The notes under the pieces were generated by a model. The model had not been told where the DNA came from. It saw only the letters and a program-made list of their open reading frames with translations, and made no database searches. A program made the translations under genes and the position numbers. Shown here piece after piece: positions 34,588 through 43,831 of a DNA stretch of 64,000 nt; the stretch's first letter is position 1, and each line of letters opens with the position of its first letter. Source of the DNA: an uncultured Prevotella sp. (GTDB lineage Bacteria; Bacteroidota; Bacteroidia; Bacteroidales; Bacteroidaceae). The stretch spans positions 1-64,000 of the forward strand of contig ONBG01000008.1 in the NCBI GenBank assembly GCA_900316015.1, given 5' to 3'.

Positions 34588-34968
34588 GATTTTTTGATAG
34601 ATATTACAAAAATATTACAGAGCCTGAAAATGCAATGGGATAAGCATGTCTTTTTACCGGATTTAATCTTTGTTTTTCGATGCATCATTAGAAAGCAATT
34701 TGCTCTTTCAATTGCTTGAATAGCAATTCTTTCTATCAGATGACAGTCTTGATGATTATCTTTGGGATGGATGATTACCGTTATAATATTATTTTGCGTT
34801 GTCTCGTGGCGTGAAGTATTTTTATGTATGTGATTATCTAAATAATAGTATAGGATGAATGTTAATTTTGGAGAAGTGCAATGGTTCTTCATGAATTTTG
34901 TTTATTTTTGTGGCAGGTAATCTCCATGGGAGATCAAAACGATGGACAATAACTTTATAATCTTGAAG
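34588..34968. other. AT-rich intergenic region
   Basis: About 380 bp with strongly AT-rich sequence and no supportable gene on either strand. The only signal seen is TATTTTTG at 34903-34910, a possible -7 box for the alpha-galactosidase without a good partner upstream. Confidence 0.5.
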
Positions 34969-36198
34969 ATGATGAAAAAACTAATTCTTTTCGGAGTGCT
35001 GTTCATGGCAGCCTTGAGCATGAACGCACAGAAATTTGACCATTTGGCAGACACGCCGCAGATGGGATGGAATTCCTGGAACAAGTTTGGCTGTGACATT
35101 AATGAGGAAAAGATCGTTGGTGTGATCGATGTGATGGTGTCCTCTGGCTTGCGGGATGCTGGTTATGTCTATGTCAATTTGGATGATTGTTGGCATGGGC
35201 AACGTGATGCCAATGGATTTATCCAATGTGATTCCAAACGCTTTCCGCACGGTATTAAGTGGCTTGCCGACTATGCCCATTCCAAGGGACTGAAGCTGGG
35301 CATCTATTCGGATTGTGGCTATCAGACTTGTGCGGGGCGTCCGGGTTCCTTAGGGCATGAGTATCAGGACGCATTGCAGTACGCCAAATGGGGAATTGAT
35401 TATCTGAAGGAAGACTGGTGCAATACCCCGAACATCAATGCGCGGGGGGCTTATCAGCTGATGAGTGACGCGATCCGTGCCGCAGGTCGCCCGATCTTCT
35501 TGAGCCTTTGTGAGTGGGGAACTCATCAGCCTTGGCGTTGGGCACGCGATATCGGGCACAGTTGGCGTACGACGGGTGACATTGGGTGCTCCTTTGTGAA
35601 GGAAATCAAGCCGGATCATCCGGGAGGCTGGCATCCTTTGACGGTCGTTGAGTGCATGAACCTGAATGATACTTTGCGCCAATACGCAGGTCCCGGTCAT
35701 TGGAATGACCCTGATATGCTGGAAGTGGGGAACGGCATGACAGAGAATGAGGACAGGGCGCATTTTACCATGTGGTGCATGATGGCGTCTCCCTTGCTGC
35801 TTGGCAATGACCTTCGTTCCATGAGCGAGGCTACCAAGCAGATTATTCTGAACAAAGACATGATCGCCGTCAACCAGGACAAGCTTGGCGTACAGGGTTG
35901 GCATTATTGTGATGAAGAAGGACTGGCGTTCTGGTTCAAGCCGTTGGAGAATGGCGATTGGGCGTTTACGATCCTGAACATTACGGATAAGCCTATTACC
36001 TATCAGCTCAATTGGCAGCGTTTCAACCTGACCGACGAACAGGTATCCAAGAGAAGCACCCAGTTTGACACGAAGGTTTACAAGATATATGATCTTTGGA
36101 AGCACAAGATGGTGGGCAAGACCTCACTCAAGAACAAAGCTGTCCGCAAGATCACGGTTCCCTCTTGTGATGTGGTGTCATACCGGTTGATCCAATAG
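34969..36198 (+). CDS. Alpha-galactosidase, GH27
   Basis: A 409-residue exported glycosidase. Signal peptide MMKKLILFGVLFMAALSMNA, then a (beta/alpha)8 barrel with the GH27 marks: PQMGWNSWNKFGC, YVNLDDCWHG, GIYSDCGYQTCAGRPGS, and YLKEDWC with the nucleophile Asp near 149. The acid/base Asp is in GHWNDPDMLEVGNG (about 247-249). A C-terminal strand domain (about 315-409) is typical. It releases alpha-1,4/1,6-galactose, or alpha-N-acetylgalactosamine in some relatives. Adjacent ATG codons at 34969 and 34972 are both possible starts. Single gene, probably periplasmic. With GH89 and GH125 nearby it points to host or plant glycan use. Confidence 0.92.
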   Translation: MMKKLILFGVLFMAALSMNAQKFDHLADTPQMGWNSWNKFGCDINEEKIVGVIDVMVSSGLRDAGYVYVNLDDCWHGQRDANGFIQCDSKRFPHGIKWLADYAHSKGLKLGIYSDCGYQTCAGRPGSLGHEYQDALQYAKWGIDYLKEDWCNTPNINARGAYQLMSDAIRAAGRPIFLSLCEWGTHQPWRWARDIGHSWRTTGDIGCSFVKEIKPDHPGGWHPLTVVECMNLNDTLRQYAGPGHWNDPDMLEVGNGMTENEDRAHFTMWCMMASPLLLGNDLRSMSEATKQIILNKDMIAVNQDKLGVQGWHYCDEEGLAFWFKPLENGDWAFTILNITDKPITYQLNWQRFNLTDEQVSKRSTQFDTKVYKIYDLWKHKMVGKTSLKNKAVRKITVPSCDVVSYRLIQ

Positions 36199-36261
36199 TG
36201 GAGTAGGGGGAAGGCAGCATGCCTCGCCCACGATCAGATCGGCATAAAAGTGAGGTCAACT

Positions 36262-36292
36262 TTTGGGGAGACAAAAAAAATCATTACCTTTG
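36262..36292 (+). promoter_or_regulatory. Promoter of yfcE and the metal-receptor operon
   Basis: TTTG (36262-36265), 19 bp, TACCTTTG (36285-36292). Canonical. An AGGAAGAG ribosome-binding site precedes the ATG at 36341. Confidence 0.8.
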
Positions 36293-36340
36293 CAGGGGAT
36301 AACTATATACGTCCCATACAAAAGTATAACAGGAAGAGAA

Positions 36341-36880
36341 ATGAAATACTTGCTTTTATCCGATATCCACGGTGCCCTGCCAAGACTGGAGAAGGCTCTT
36401 GCCTTTGCCGATATGCAACAGTGTGATATGATCTGCTTGTTGGGCGATATCCTGAACTATGGTCCCCGGAATGGTCTTCCAGAAGGCCTTGATCCCAAGG
36501 GTATTGCAGTCCGGCTCAACGAGAGGGCAGAGGACATTGTTGCCGTTAGAGGCAACTGTGACTCTGAGGTTGACCAGATGCTACTCGACTTCCCTATTCT
36601 CAATGAGTCGATGCTGTTAGTGGATAACGGCAAACGATTGCTTCTCACCCATGGTCATCTGATCAACAAGGACCATCTGCCAAAAGGGCATTTCGATGCC
36701 GTGGTCTATGGTCATACGCATATATGGGAACTCTCCAGGCAGGACCATACGGTGATCTGCAATACGGGATCAATAACCTTCCCTAAGGGAGGCAACCCTC
36801 CCACCTTAGGTACTTACGAGGATGGGGTCATCCGTGTTTACACCCTTGAAGGTGCCTTGCTCGGTGAAATGAACATTTAA
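36341..36880 (+). CDS. yfcE: Phosphodiesterase YfcE
   Basis: A 179-residue cytoplasmic calcineurin-like phosphoesterase. It carries SDIHGALPRLEKAL, LGDILNYGPRNGLP, AVRGNCDSEVDQ (the GNCD variant typical of YfcE), LTHGHLIN and VYGHTHIWEL, then CNTGSITFPKGG. YfcE/MJ0936 proteins hydrolyse artificial phosphodiesters in vitro; the natural substrate is not settled. The ATG at 36341 is preferred because the first strand starts at residue 2 and an AGGAAGAG site precedes it. The frame upstream runs into the promoter. It is followed at 23 bp by the His/Cys-rich gene. Confidence 0.88.
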   Translation: MKYLLLSDIHGALPRLEKALAFADMQQCDMICLLGDILNYGPRNGLPEGLDPKGIAVRLNERAEDIVAVRGNCDSEVDQMLLDFPILNESMLLVDNGKRLLLTHGHLINKDHLPKGHFDAVVYGHTHIWELSRQDHTVICNTGSITFPKGGNPPTLGTYEDGVIRVYTLEGALLGEMNI

Positions 36881-36903
36881 GAAAGACAAGAATAACATTT
36901 CTG

Positions 36904-37257
36904 ATGAAGAAGATGCAACATAGAAGACAATGGTCGGCATGGATACTCTTGGCTGTATTCGTGCCGATGGTCTTGATGTCTTCGCTTCATCATCATGAAA
37001 GCAATGGCACGGCGGAGGTGTCTTGCTACGAATGCCTCCACCATATCCACCATGCCGGTCACCTTACTGCAGGTCAGGAGAGCATCGATCATTGTGTGCT
37101 CTGCCAATTCCTGAGCCTGTCCTTCTTTGCCGCAGTGGCCTTTGTGCTCGGCATCTGGGTGCAGCCTGTTTCCATGATCCATTCTTTCCCCGTCTCCATC
37201 CGCATTTTGGAGCATGCGGGAAAGCCATCTCCACGTGCCCCTCCTTTCGTCCTGTAA
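36904..37257 (+). CDS. Small His/Cys-rich membrane-associated protein
   Basis: A 117-residue protein with an N-terminal hydrophobic segment (about 11-27) and a second one (about 70-88). Between them is a region dense in metal ligands: LHHHES, CYECLHHIHHAGH and HCVLCQF, containing two CxxC pairs and about nine His. Such proteins upstream of TonB receptors in Bacteroidetes are usually linked to metal uptake, and the downstream receptor is ZnuD-like. It may pass zinc or copper to or from the receptor, or sense it (inference). I do not recognise a named family. Gaps are 23 bp to yfcE and 44 bp to the receptor. Confidence 0.65.
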   Translation: MKKMQHRRQWSAWILLAVFVPMVLMSSLHHHESNGTAEVSCYECLHHIHHAGHLTAGQESIDHCVLCQFLSLSFFAAVAFVLGIWVQPVSMIHSFPVSIRILEHAGKPSPRAPPFVL

Positions 37258-37301
37258 AACAGAGATTAACTATACATTATTAATAATCAGATTTTTACAG
37301 G

Positions 37302-39602
37302 ATGAAACAATTATATATGTTCTTGCTGTGCATGGCGTATTGTGTCTGCACGGCAGGGGAACCTGTGATGAAAAAAGTGTCTCTCACAGGTCGTGTGACC
37401 GATGGCACGGACGGCAGTCCACTCGTCGGCGTTACTATTTTTATCCCTTCGTTGAGCGAGGGAACGACAACCAATCAAGACGGTTATTATCATTTGGAGG
37501 ACCTTCCAGAAAAGACGCTTACCTTACAGGTGAGCTATATAGGGCACCAGACACAGATCCGAGAAATTGACTTGCATCAGGTGCGTACGATGAACTTCGT
37601 GATGAAAGAGAGCAATGCCTCCCTGAACGAAGTGGTGGTGACAGCACTTACCGGGCAGTCATTGATGAAAGATTCTCCGACCCCAGTATCCGTGGTCACC
37701 ACCCGGCAACTGGAGACAACCTCATCGAGCAATATCATCGATGCCATCGCCCATCAACCGGGTATCTCGCAGATCACGACAGGGAGTGGGATCTCCAAAC
37801 CTGTGATCCGTGGACTAGGCTATAACCGTATTGTCACGATCCATGATGGCATCCGTCAGGAGGGTCAGCAGTGGGGCGATGAGCACGGAATAGAGATCGA
37901 TGCCCAAAGTATAAACAACGTGGAGATACTGAAAGGTCCCGCATCCCTGATGTATGGGTCGGATGCCATGGCTGGCGTGGTGATCTTCCATGGTGATCCC
38001 GTGCCCGCCAAAGGATCCCTCAAGGCTTCTGCCTCGACGGAATACCAGACGAACAATGGGCTCTTCGACTATTCCCTCGACTTCGCAGGCAACCAGGGTG
38101 GTATCGTCTGGAACATGAGATGGTCGCAGAAATGGGCAGGTGAGTATCATAATCCCTACGACGGGGACGTGCCCGGTTCCCAATTTCGTGAGCAAGGACT
38201 CCATGGGATGGTAGGGATCAACCGCAGTTGGGGATACAGTCATCTGATCTTCAGCAGGTATCATCTGCGTCCCGACATGATAGAAGGCGAAAGGGACGCG
38301 ACAACGGGCGACTTGGTGGTGGGCGACCAGATCCCTTTCCAGCAGGTCCATCATGATAAGATCGTATGGGATAACTCTTTCAACCTAGGTGATGGCATCA
38401 TCAAGGCATTGGTAGGCTATCAGCAGAACCACAGGCAGGAGTACGAGGACTCTCCCACGGTGCCCGGTCTCGACTTCAAGCTCCATACGATCAATTATGA
38501 CTTCCACTATGCCCTGCAACAGGAGAATGGATGGAAGGTAAGCTCGGGGATAGGTGGCATGTACCAAAAGTCGGATAACTTAGGGACGGAATACCTGATT
38601 CCTGCTTATGTGCTATTTGACGTGGGGGGATTCGCCACGGTAGGTAAGAAGTGGGGCAACTGGAACCTGAGTGGTGGCATCCGGTATGACCACCGCCATT
38701 TGCACAGCTTTGCGTTGTGGAATGAGAATGATCAGGAGAAGGGATACCGCTTTGAACCGTTCTCGCGCAGCTTCTCAGCCTTGACGGGGAGCATTGGCGC
38801 AGTCTATGATATCACGCCCGACATGCACTTCCGCGTGAATGTGGCGAGAGGATTCCGGGCACCAAACCTGAGTGAGTTAGCTTGCAACGGGGTGCATGAA
38901 GGTACGGTGGAATACTTAATAGGAAATAAAAGCTTGCATCCAGAACACAGTTGGCAGGTAGACGTGGGCTGGGATTATTCCTCTGCCCTTCTCTCTGCAC
39001 AGCTTGCCTTGTACACGAACTATATTGATCATTACATCTTCAGCAGTAGGTTAGGGACAGTGGTCACGGAAGGATATCCCACTTATCAGTTTACGCAGGG
39101 CAATGCCCGTCTGACAGGCGGCGAGGCGAGCCTGGACATCCATCCCGTAGAGGCATTGCATTTCCAAAATAGCTTCTCTTATGTCTATGCCCGGCAATTG
39201 CATCAGCCTTCAGAAGGAAAGTACCTGCCGATGACTCCTGCGCCTCGCTGGAACTCGGAGCTGCAATACGACTTCATTCGCGATGGGAAGGTGCTGAACA
39301 ATCTCTATGTCCGGTTAGGACTGGAATGCAATTTCCGGCAGAACCATTATTATCGCGTGGACCATACGGAGACAGCTACCCCGTCGTATACCTTGCTCAA
39401 CCTGTCGGCAGGCACGGATCTCTTAGTACATGGCAGGAAGGTGTGCTCCCTCTATCTGATCGGTGACAACCTCACCAACAAAGCCTATCAGAGCCACCTC
39501 AGTCGACTGAAGTACCTTGACACCAATCCAGTGACCGGTCGGCAGGGTGTCTTTAATATGGGCAGGAATGTCTGTGTTAAGTTGGTTGTGCCGATCTTAT
39601 AG
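37302..39602 (+). CDS. TonB-dependent receptor, ZnuD/metal type
   Basis: A 766-residue outer-membrane receptor. Signal peptide about 1-18, a carboxypeptidase-like regulatory domain (SLTGRVTDGTDGSPLVGVTI), and a plug (NIIDAIAHQPGISQITTGSG; PVIRGLGYNRIVTIHDGIRQ; SINNVEILKGPASLMYGSDA). The barrel contains the MHFRVNVARGFRAPNLSELA segment and ends GRNVCVKLVVPIL. The QGQQWGDEHGxE region and overall layout resemble the zinc receptor ZnuD and related receptors for metals. Part of the yfcE operon; the His/Cys-rich gene immediately upstream supports a metal ligand. Which metal cannot be told. Converges on the MGMT-type gene 27 bp away. Confidence 0.85.
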   Translation: MKQLYMFLLCMAYCVCTAGEPVMKKVSLTGRVTDGTDGSPLVGVTIFIPSLSEGTTTNQDGYYHLEDLPEKTLTLQVSYIGHQTQIREIDLHQVRTMNFVMKESNASLNEVVVTALTGQSLMKDSPTPVSVVTTRQLETTSSSNIIDAIAHQPGISQITTGSGISKPVIRGLGYNRIVTIHDGIRQEGQQWGDEHGIEIDAQSINNVEILKGPASLMYGSDAMAGVVIFHGDPVPAKGSLKASASTEYQTNNGLFDYSLDFAGNQGGIVWNMRWSQKWAGEYHNPYDGDVPGSQFREQGLHGMVGINRSWGYSHLIFSRYHLRPDMIEGERDATTGDLVVGDQIPFQQVHHDKIVWDNSFNLGDGIIKALVGYQQNHRQEYEDSPTVPGLDFKLHTINYDFHYALQQENGWKVSSGIGGMYQKSDNLGTEYLIPAYVLFDVGGFATVGKKWGNWNLSGGIRYDHRHLHSFALWNENDQEKGYRFEPFSRSFSALTGSIGAVYDITPDMHFRVNVARGFRAPNLSELACNGVHEGTVEYLIGNKSLHPEHSWQVDVGWDYSSALLSAQLALYTNYIDHYIFSSRLGTVVTEGYPTYQFTQGNARLTGGEASLDIHPVEALHFQNSFSYVYARQLHQPSEGKYLPMTPAPRWNSELQYDFIRDGKVLNNLYVRLGLECNFRQNHYYRVDHTETATPSYTLLNLSAGTDLLVHGRKVCSLYLIGDNLTNKAYQSHLSRLKYLDTNPVTGRQGVFNMGRNVCVKLVVPIL

Positions 39603-39629
39603 TGGGAAGGCAACTCAAAGATAGCTTGT

Positions 39630-39956
39630 CTACAGTTGCATATACTCCCATTGGCACGTCTTGATGTCGACGTTGCCATTGGACTTAAAGGTAACGCCCT
39701 CACTTTTCAAGAGCCGTTGTTGCGCTTGAAAGGTGGGGGCTGTTCGTCCCTGGCTGTTCACGACACGATGGCAAGGAAGGTGCAACTCAGGCGGAACGTC
39801 CCTTAAGACGTGACCTACTAACCTGGAATGGTGGGGGAATCCCAATAACAAGGCAATCTGCCCGTAAGTGATTACCTTTCCGGAAGGGATGGCTGCGACC
39901 ACCTCATACACTTCTTTCCGGAACGACGCTAAGTCTACATGATGACAGTGTATCAT
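39630..39956 (-). CDS. MGMT-family DNA-binding protein (short form)
   Basis: A 108-residue protein equal to the C-terminal DNA-binding/active-site domain of O6-alkylguanine-DNA alkyltransferase. Visible are YEVVAAIPSGKVITYGQIAL, a helix-turn-helix with HHSRLVGHVLRD, the active-site PCHRVV with the acceptor Cys, and the final recognition region. The N-terminal domain of Ogt/Ada is absent. Unlike alkyltransferase-like (ATL) proteins, in which Trp replaces this Cys, the Cys is kept, so it may repair small alkyl lesions. An ATG eight codons upstream (39980) is an alternative start. Confidence 0.8.
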   Translation of the reverse strand: MIHCHHVDLASFRKEVYEVVAAIPSGKVITYGQIALLLGFPHHSRLVGHVLRDVPPELHLPCHRVVNSQGRTAPTFQAQQRLLKSEGVTFKSNGNVDIKTCQWEYMQL

Positions 39957-40024
39957 TGATGATTTGCTTGAAGGCTTCAAAGATACAGGTTTTTTCCGAA
40001 GGCGACATTTTCACGTTCCAAATA

Positions 40025-40055
40025 TTTGGTAGTTGACGATAAATTCGTATCTTCG
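40025..40055 (+). promoter_or_regulatory. Promoter abutting the agmatine deiminase start
   Basis: TTTG (40025-40028), 19 bp, TATCTTCG (40048-40055; one mismatch to TAnnTTTG), then CAAC and the ATG at 40060. Leaves almost no 5' leader. Confidence 0.55.
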
Positions 40056-40059
40056 CAAC

Positions 40060-41178
40060 ATGAATTCGAAGAATTGGATATTCCCCGCAGAATGGTATCC
40101 ACAAAGTGGGATACAATTGACATGGCCCCATCAGCATACCGACTGGGCACCCTATCTTCAGGACATCACCGAGGTCTTTCTCCAGATGGTGGGCATCATC
40201 TCACGTGATGAAACCGTGTTGATTGTCACGCCTGATGTGAAATCGGTGAAGGAGATTCTCGCACCGCGTTTAGACAACAGTCAACGGTCGCGATTGCTTT
40301 TCGTTTCCTGTCCAACGAATGATACTTGGGCGCGCGACCATGCTCCACTCACCTTGGTACCAGAAGATGCCGTGGTCCACACAGACGGATGTCGTTGCCG
40401 TATCCTCGACTTCCGCTTTAATGGATGGGGAGACAAGTTCCCGTCGGATTGGGACAATGCGATCACGAAGGCGGTCTTCCAGCAAGGAGGATATCAGGCA
40501 GACTATGAAGACCAGGGCGATTTCGTCTTAGAAGGAGGGTCGGTAGAGAGTGATGGGCGCGGTACCATCTTCACAACCAGCCAATGCCTCCTGGCTCCCC
40601 ATCGCAACCAACCTTTGACGCGGTCAGACCTTGACAGGGAGTTGAGGCGTCGCCTCCATGCCTCACGGGTGGTCTGGCTCGACCATGGCAATCTGGTGGG
40701 TGACGATACGGACGGACATATTGATACCATTGTCCGTGTCGCTCCTGATGATACCTTACTCTACGTGGGGTGCGATGACCAGACGGATTCACAATATGAG
40801 GATTTCCTGTTATTGGAAAAACAACTCCAGGGTTTGCAGACCGTCGAGGGGCGCCCTTATCGTTTGGTCAAGCTCCCCATGCCTGATGCCATCTATGATG
40901 ATGGCGATCGGCTGACCTCCACCCCGGAAGCAGGGACAGAACGGCTCCCCGCTACTTATGCCAATTTCGTGATCTTAAATAAGGTCGTTATCTGTCCCAC
41001 CTATCATCAGCCAGAAAATGACAGGAAGGCGATGGAAATCCTGCAAGAAGCGTTCCCCGGACGGCAAGTGTTGGGCGTGGACGCACGTCCTGTGATCCGG
41101 CAACATGGATCCCTGCATTGCCTGACCATGCAATATCCTCAGGGATGCCTATCCATGCCTTCCCCGTGGGAGGACTAA
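40060..41178 (+). CDS. aguA: Agmatine deiminase (peptidyl-arginine deiminase family)
   Basis: A 372-residue cytoplasmic enzyme converting agmatine to N-carbamoylputrescine. It begins with the family's FPAEWYPQSGIQLTWPHQHT and has TWARDHAPLTLV, FVLEGGSVESDGRGTI, LDHGNLVGDDTDGHIDT and the catalytic Cys near the C-terminus (HGSLHCLTMQYPQG). The ATG at 40060 is chosen over 40033, which lies inside the promoter. Thirty-four bases on is the enzyme for the next step, N-carbamoylputrescine amidase, so the pair makes putrescine. Some family members act on peptidyl-arginine, but the neighbour makes agmatine the best guess. Confidence 0.9.
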   Translation: MNSKNWIFPAEWYPQSGIQLTWPHQHTDWAPYLQDITEVFLQMVGIISRDETVLIVTPDVKSVKEILAPRLDNSQRSRLLFVSCPTNDTWARDHAPLTLVPEDAVVHTDGCRCRILDFRFNGWGDKFPSDWDNAITKAVFQQGGYQADYEDQGDFVLEGGSVESDGRGTIFTTSQCLLAPHRNQPLTRSDLDRELRRRLHASRVVWLDHGNLVGDDTDGHIDTIVRVAPDDTLLYVGCDDQTDSQYEDFLLLEKQLQGLQTVEGRPYRLVKLPMPDAIYDDGDRLTSTPEAGTERLPATYANFVILNKVVICPTYHQPENDRKAMEILQEAFPGRQVLGVDARPVIRQHGSLHCLTMQYPQGCLSMPSPWED

Positions 41179-41212
41179 TCGCAACCTACTCAGATTAACA
41201 AACAACGGAAAA

Positions 41213-42100
41213 ATGAAAGAATTGAAAATAGGAATCCTGCAACAGCACAATACTGCCGACCGGGAAGACAACCTCAAGCGATTGGCAGAAGGAATTGCCG
41301 ATCTTGCCCATCGTGGCGCGCAACTGATTATCTTACAGGAGTTACATAACACCTTGTATTTTTGTCAGGTGGAGAATGTAGCCCTTTTCGACCTTGCCGA
41401 GCCCATTCCCGGTCCGTCCACAGGCTTCTTTGGAGAATTGGCGCGGCAGTTTGGGGTCGTCATCGTCACATCCCTCTTTGAGCGTCGTGCCCCCGGCATC
41501 TATCATAATACCGCTGTGGTCATTGAAAAGGATGGGAGCATTGCTGGGAAATACCGGAAGATGCATATCCCAGACGACCCGGCTTATTATGAGAAATTCT
41601 ATTTTACACCAGGAGATTTAGGTTTCCATCCGATACAAACCTCCGTCGGTAAGTTGGGCGTGCTGGTTTGTTGGGACCAATGGTATCCTGAGGCTGCACG
41701 GCTGATGGCCTTGCAGGGTGCTGAACTGCTGATCTATCCCACAGCCATCGGATATGAGAGTAGCGACTCGCCAGAGGAGCAACAGCGGCAGCGCGAAGCC
41801 TGGACGACTGTCCAGCGTGGGCACGCTGTTGCCAATGGCATCCCAGTCATTACGGTCAATCGCGTGGGCTTCGAGCCTGATCCATCAGGACAAACACAGG
41901 GAATCCAATTCTGGGGCAGCAGCTTCATCGCTGGTCCACAGGGTGAACTGTTCTATCGTGCCTCTGACACAGACGAGGAAAATATAGTCGTGAACATCGA
42001 CCTTGACCATAGCGAGCAGGTGCGCCGCTGGTGGCCCTTCTTGCGCGACCGGAGGATTGAGGAATATGGAGATATCTTGAAAAGATATATAGATGAATAG
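41213..42100 (+). CDS. aguB: N-carbamoylputrescine amidase
   Basis: A 295-residue nitrilase-superfamily enzyme hydrolysing N-carbamoylputrescine to putrescine, CO2 and ammonia. The catalytic triad is visible: Glu in LIILQELHN, Lys in KYRKMHIPDDPAYYEK, and Cys in VCWDQWYPEAARLMALQGAE. Its continuations (YPTAIGYE; NRVGFEPD; FWGSSFIAGPQGE) are those of AguB. It is cotranscribed with aguA. A strong terminator is at 42351. Confidence 0.93.
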   Translation: MKELKIGILQQHNTADREDNLKRLAEGIADLAHRGAQLIILQELHNTLYFCQVENVALFDLAEPIPGPSTGFFGELARQFGVVIVTSLFERRAPGIYHNTAVVIEKDGSIAGKYRKMHIPDDPAYYEKFYFTPGDLGFHPIQTSVGKLGVLVCWDQWYPEAARLMALQGAELLIYPTAIGYESSDSPEEQQRQREAWTTVQRGHAVANGIPVITVNRVGFEPDPSGQTQGIQFWGSSFIAGPQGELFYRASDTDEENIVVNIDLDHSEQVRRWWPFLRDRRIEEYGDILKRYIDE

Positions 42101-42350
42101 GTGGAAACCTTTGAACCTTTGACTGTGTCCGTTTCCAATGTTAAATAATCGATGAAGGATAGAAAAAACACAGAAAAAGCTTGCAAGTCATAGGATTATT
42201 TCCTATATTAGCAGCGTGATCCAAAGGACACAGGAGCTAAGCCCCTATAGGTTAGCATCGATGAGCTCCATGAGAGCATAAATCGGTAAGACAACATGAT
42301 GCAATTCATGGTTTCTGAAACAGGATTTCAGATGAAAGGTAAAGAAATTG

Positions 42351-42378
42351 ATAGCGCGACCTAAGTCGCGCTATTTTT
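42351..42378. terminator. Bidirectional terminator between aguB and aldA
   Basis: A perfect 10-bp stem ATAGCGCGAC (42351-42360) with GTCGCGCTAT (42365-42374), a 4-nt loop and T runs on both strands. It lies 250 bp after aguB and 15 bp after the aldA stop; the intervening 250 bp hold no supportable gene. Confidence 0.88.
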
Positions 42379-42388
42379 ATGTTTGTCC

Positions 42389-43831
42389 TTATTGGTCATA
42401 GTGAGTATCGAGGTAGGTCACGTGGGTTACCAAATACTCATCCACGCCATGACGACCGTCGGCACCACCGATACCGCTCTTCTTGACACCGGCATGGAAG
42501 CCTTGCATGGCCTCGAAGTGCTCGCGGTTAATATAGGTCTCTCCAAACTCCAGTTCTCGGCATACGCGTGTTGCTGTGTCTAAGTCCTTCGTGAAAACGG
42601 AGGAGGCAAGGCCGTATTCCACATCGTTTGCCCATTGGATCACTTGGGTGGTATCCTCAAACGTTACGATCGGCAGTACCGGTCCGAAGGTCTCCTGATG
42701 GATGATATCCATGTCTTGTGTGCAGTTGTCCAAGAGGGTGGCAGCATAGAAATATCCCTTGTCGCCTACGCGATGACCGCCGCAGAGCACCTTTGCCCCT
42801 TGTTGGATGGCATTCTCTACCTTTGCCGTAACACTTTCCAAGGCCCGTTGCTCTACCAAGGGTCCCATGTCGACGGTAGGATCGGCACAAGGATCGCCCA
42901 CTTTCACTGCCTCGAATTTCCGCAACAGGATCTTCGTGAACTCCTCCTTGATACTTTGATGGACATACACGCGCTCTGCATTGTTGCAGATCTGTCCGTT
43001 ATTGCCGATACGGGAATCGATGATCCACTGTGCGGCAGCCTCTAAGTCGGCATCAGGGAATACGATGGCAGGAGCCTTCCCGCCTAATTCGAGGCTCACC
43101 TTGGTGATGTTCTTCGCAGCGGCAGCCATGATGCTCTCCCCGGCACTGACACTGCCCGTTACGCTGACGATGTCCACCTTAGGACTGCCAGCCATGTGGT
43201 TGCCCACCACACTTCCCTTACCGGTCACAATGTTGATGACGCCGGCTGGCAAGTTAACCTCATCACAGATCTCAGCGAAGGTCGTGCAGTTCTCTGGAGT
43301 CAACTGTGATGGTTTGATGACGATGGTACAACCCGCGATCAGGGATGCCCCTGCCTTGCGGGCGATGAGGAAGAACGGGAAGTTCCAGGGCAGGATACCT
43401 GCCACAACGCCTATCGGTCGCTTGGTCAGGATGATCGTTTCATTGGGACGGTCGCTGGGAATTACCTCCCCCTCGATATGTCTTGCGAAGGATGCCATAT
43501 AGTCGAAGTAAGCCTGGGTAGCCTCTACCTCCGTGGTAGCCCATGCCAATGTCTTTCCTTGTTCGCGCATGATGATGTCCACGAACTCATCCTTGCGCTT
43601 GCGGATGCCAGCCGCAATCTTCTGAAGGTATACGGCACGCTCAATAGCTGGCGTGGCAGCCCATTTCTTCTGGGCAGCGCGTGCTGCATCCAAGGCCTCC
43701 TCTACATCCTCGATCGTGCCCTCAGGCTGACGGCTGATTACTTCTTCCGTAGAAGGGTTTAACACATTGATCCATTTCCCGGACCTACTTTCAACGAACT
43801 TGCCGTTGATGTACATTTTTAAGTCTTTCAT
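42389..43831 (-). CDS. aldA: Lactaldehyde/glycolaldehyde dehydrogenase AldA
   Basis: A 480-residue NAD-dependent aldehyde dehydrogenase. It is close to E. coli AldA through its length: MYINGKFVES, GILPWNFPFFLIARK, TGSVSAGESIM, LELGGKAPAIVFPDADLE with catalytic Glu, GQICNNAERVYVH with catalytic Cys, and the AldA-typical end YINREHFEAMQGFHAG followed by KKSGIGGADGRHGVDEYL. AldA oxidises lactaldehyde to lactate in fucose and rhamnose catabolism, and also glycolaldehyde. The ATG at 43831 is used; the frame extends to a TTG at 43840. A TATATTTG box at 43880-43887 may be the -7 element. Confidence 0.92.
   Translation of the reverse strand: MKDLKMYINGKFVESRSGKWINVLNPSTEEVISRQPEGTIEDVEEALDAARAAQKKWAATPAIERAVYLQKIAAGIRKRKDEFVDIIMREQGKTLAWATTEVEATQAYFDYMASFARHIEGEVIPSDRPNETIILTKRPIGVVAGILPWNFPFFLIARKAGASLIAGCTIVIKPSQLTPENCTTFAEICDEVNLPAGVINIVTGKGSVVGNHMAGSPKVDIVSVTGSVSAGESIMAAAAKNITKVSLELGGKAPAIVFPDADLEAAAQWIIDSRIGNNGQICNNAERVYVHQSIKEEFTKILLRKFEAVKVGDPCADPTVDMGPLVEQRALESVTAKVENAIQQGAKVLCGGHRVGDKGYFYAATLLDNCTQDMDIIHQETFGPVLPIVTFEDTTQVIQWANDVEYGLASSVFTKDLDTATRVCRELEFGETYINREHFEAMQGFHAGVKKSGIGGADGRHGVDEYLVTHVTYLDTHYDQ

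Noticed and set aside
39630..39956. Alkyltransferase-like (ATL) protein
   Set aside because: ATL proteins have Trp in place of the active Cys; here PCHRV keeps the Cys, so I call it a short MGMT-family protein.
42296..42364. 22-codon frame starting MMQFMVSETG before the aguB/aldA terminator
   Set aside because: Too short, no promoter or homology, and its end forms the terminator stem. A small RNA here is possible but no promoter was found.
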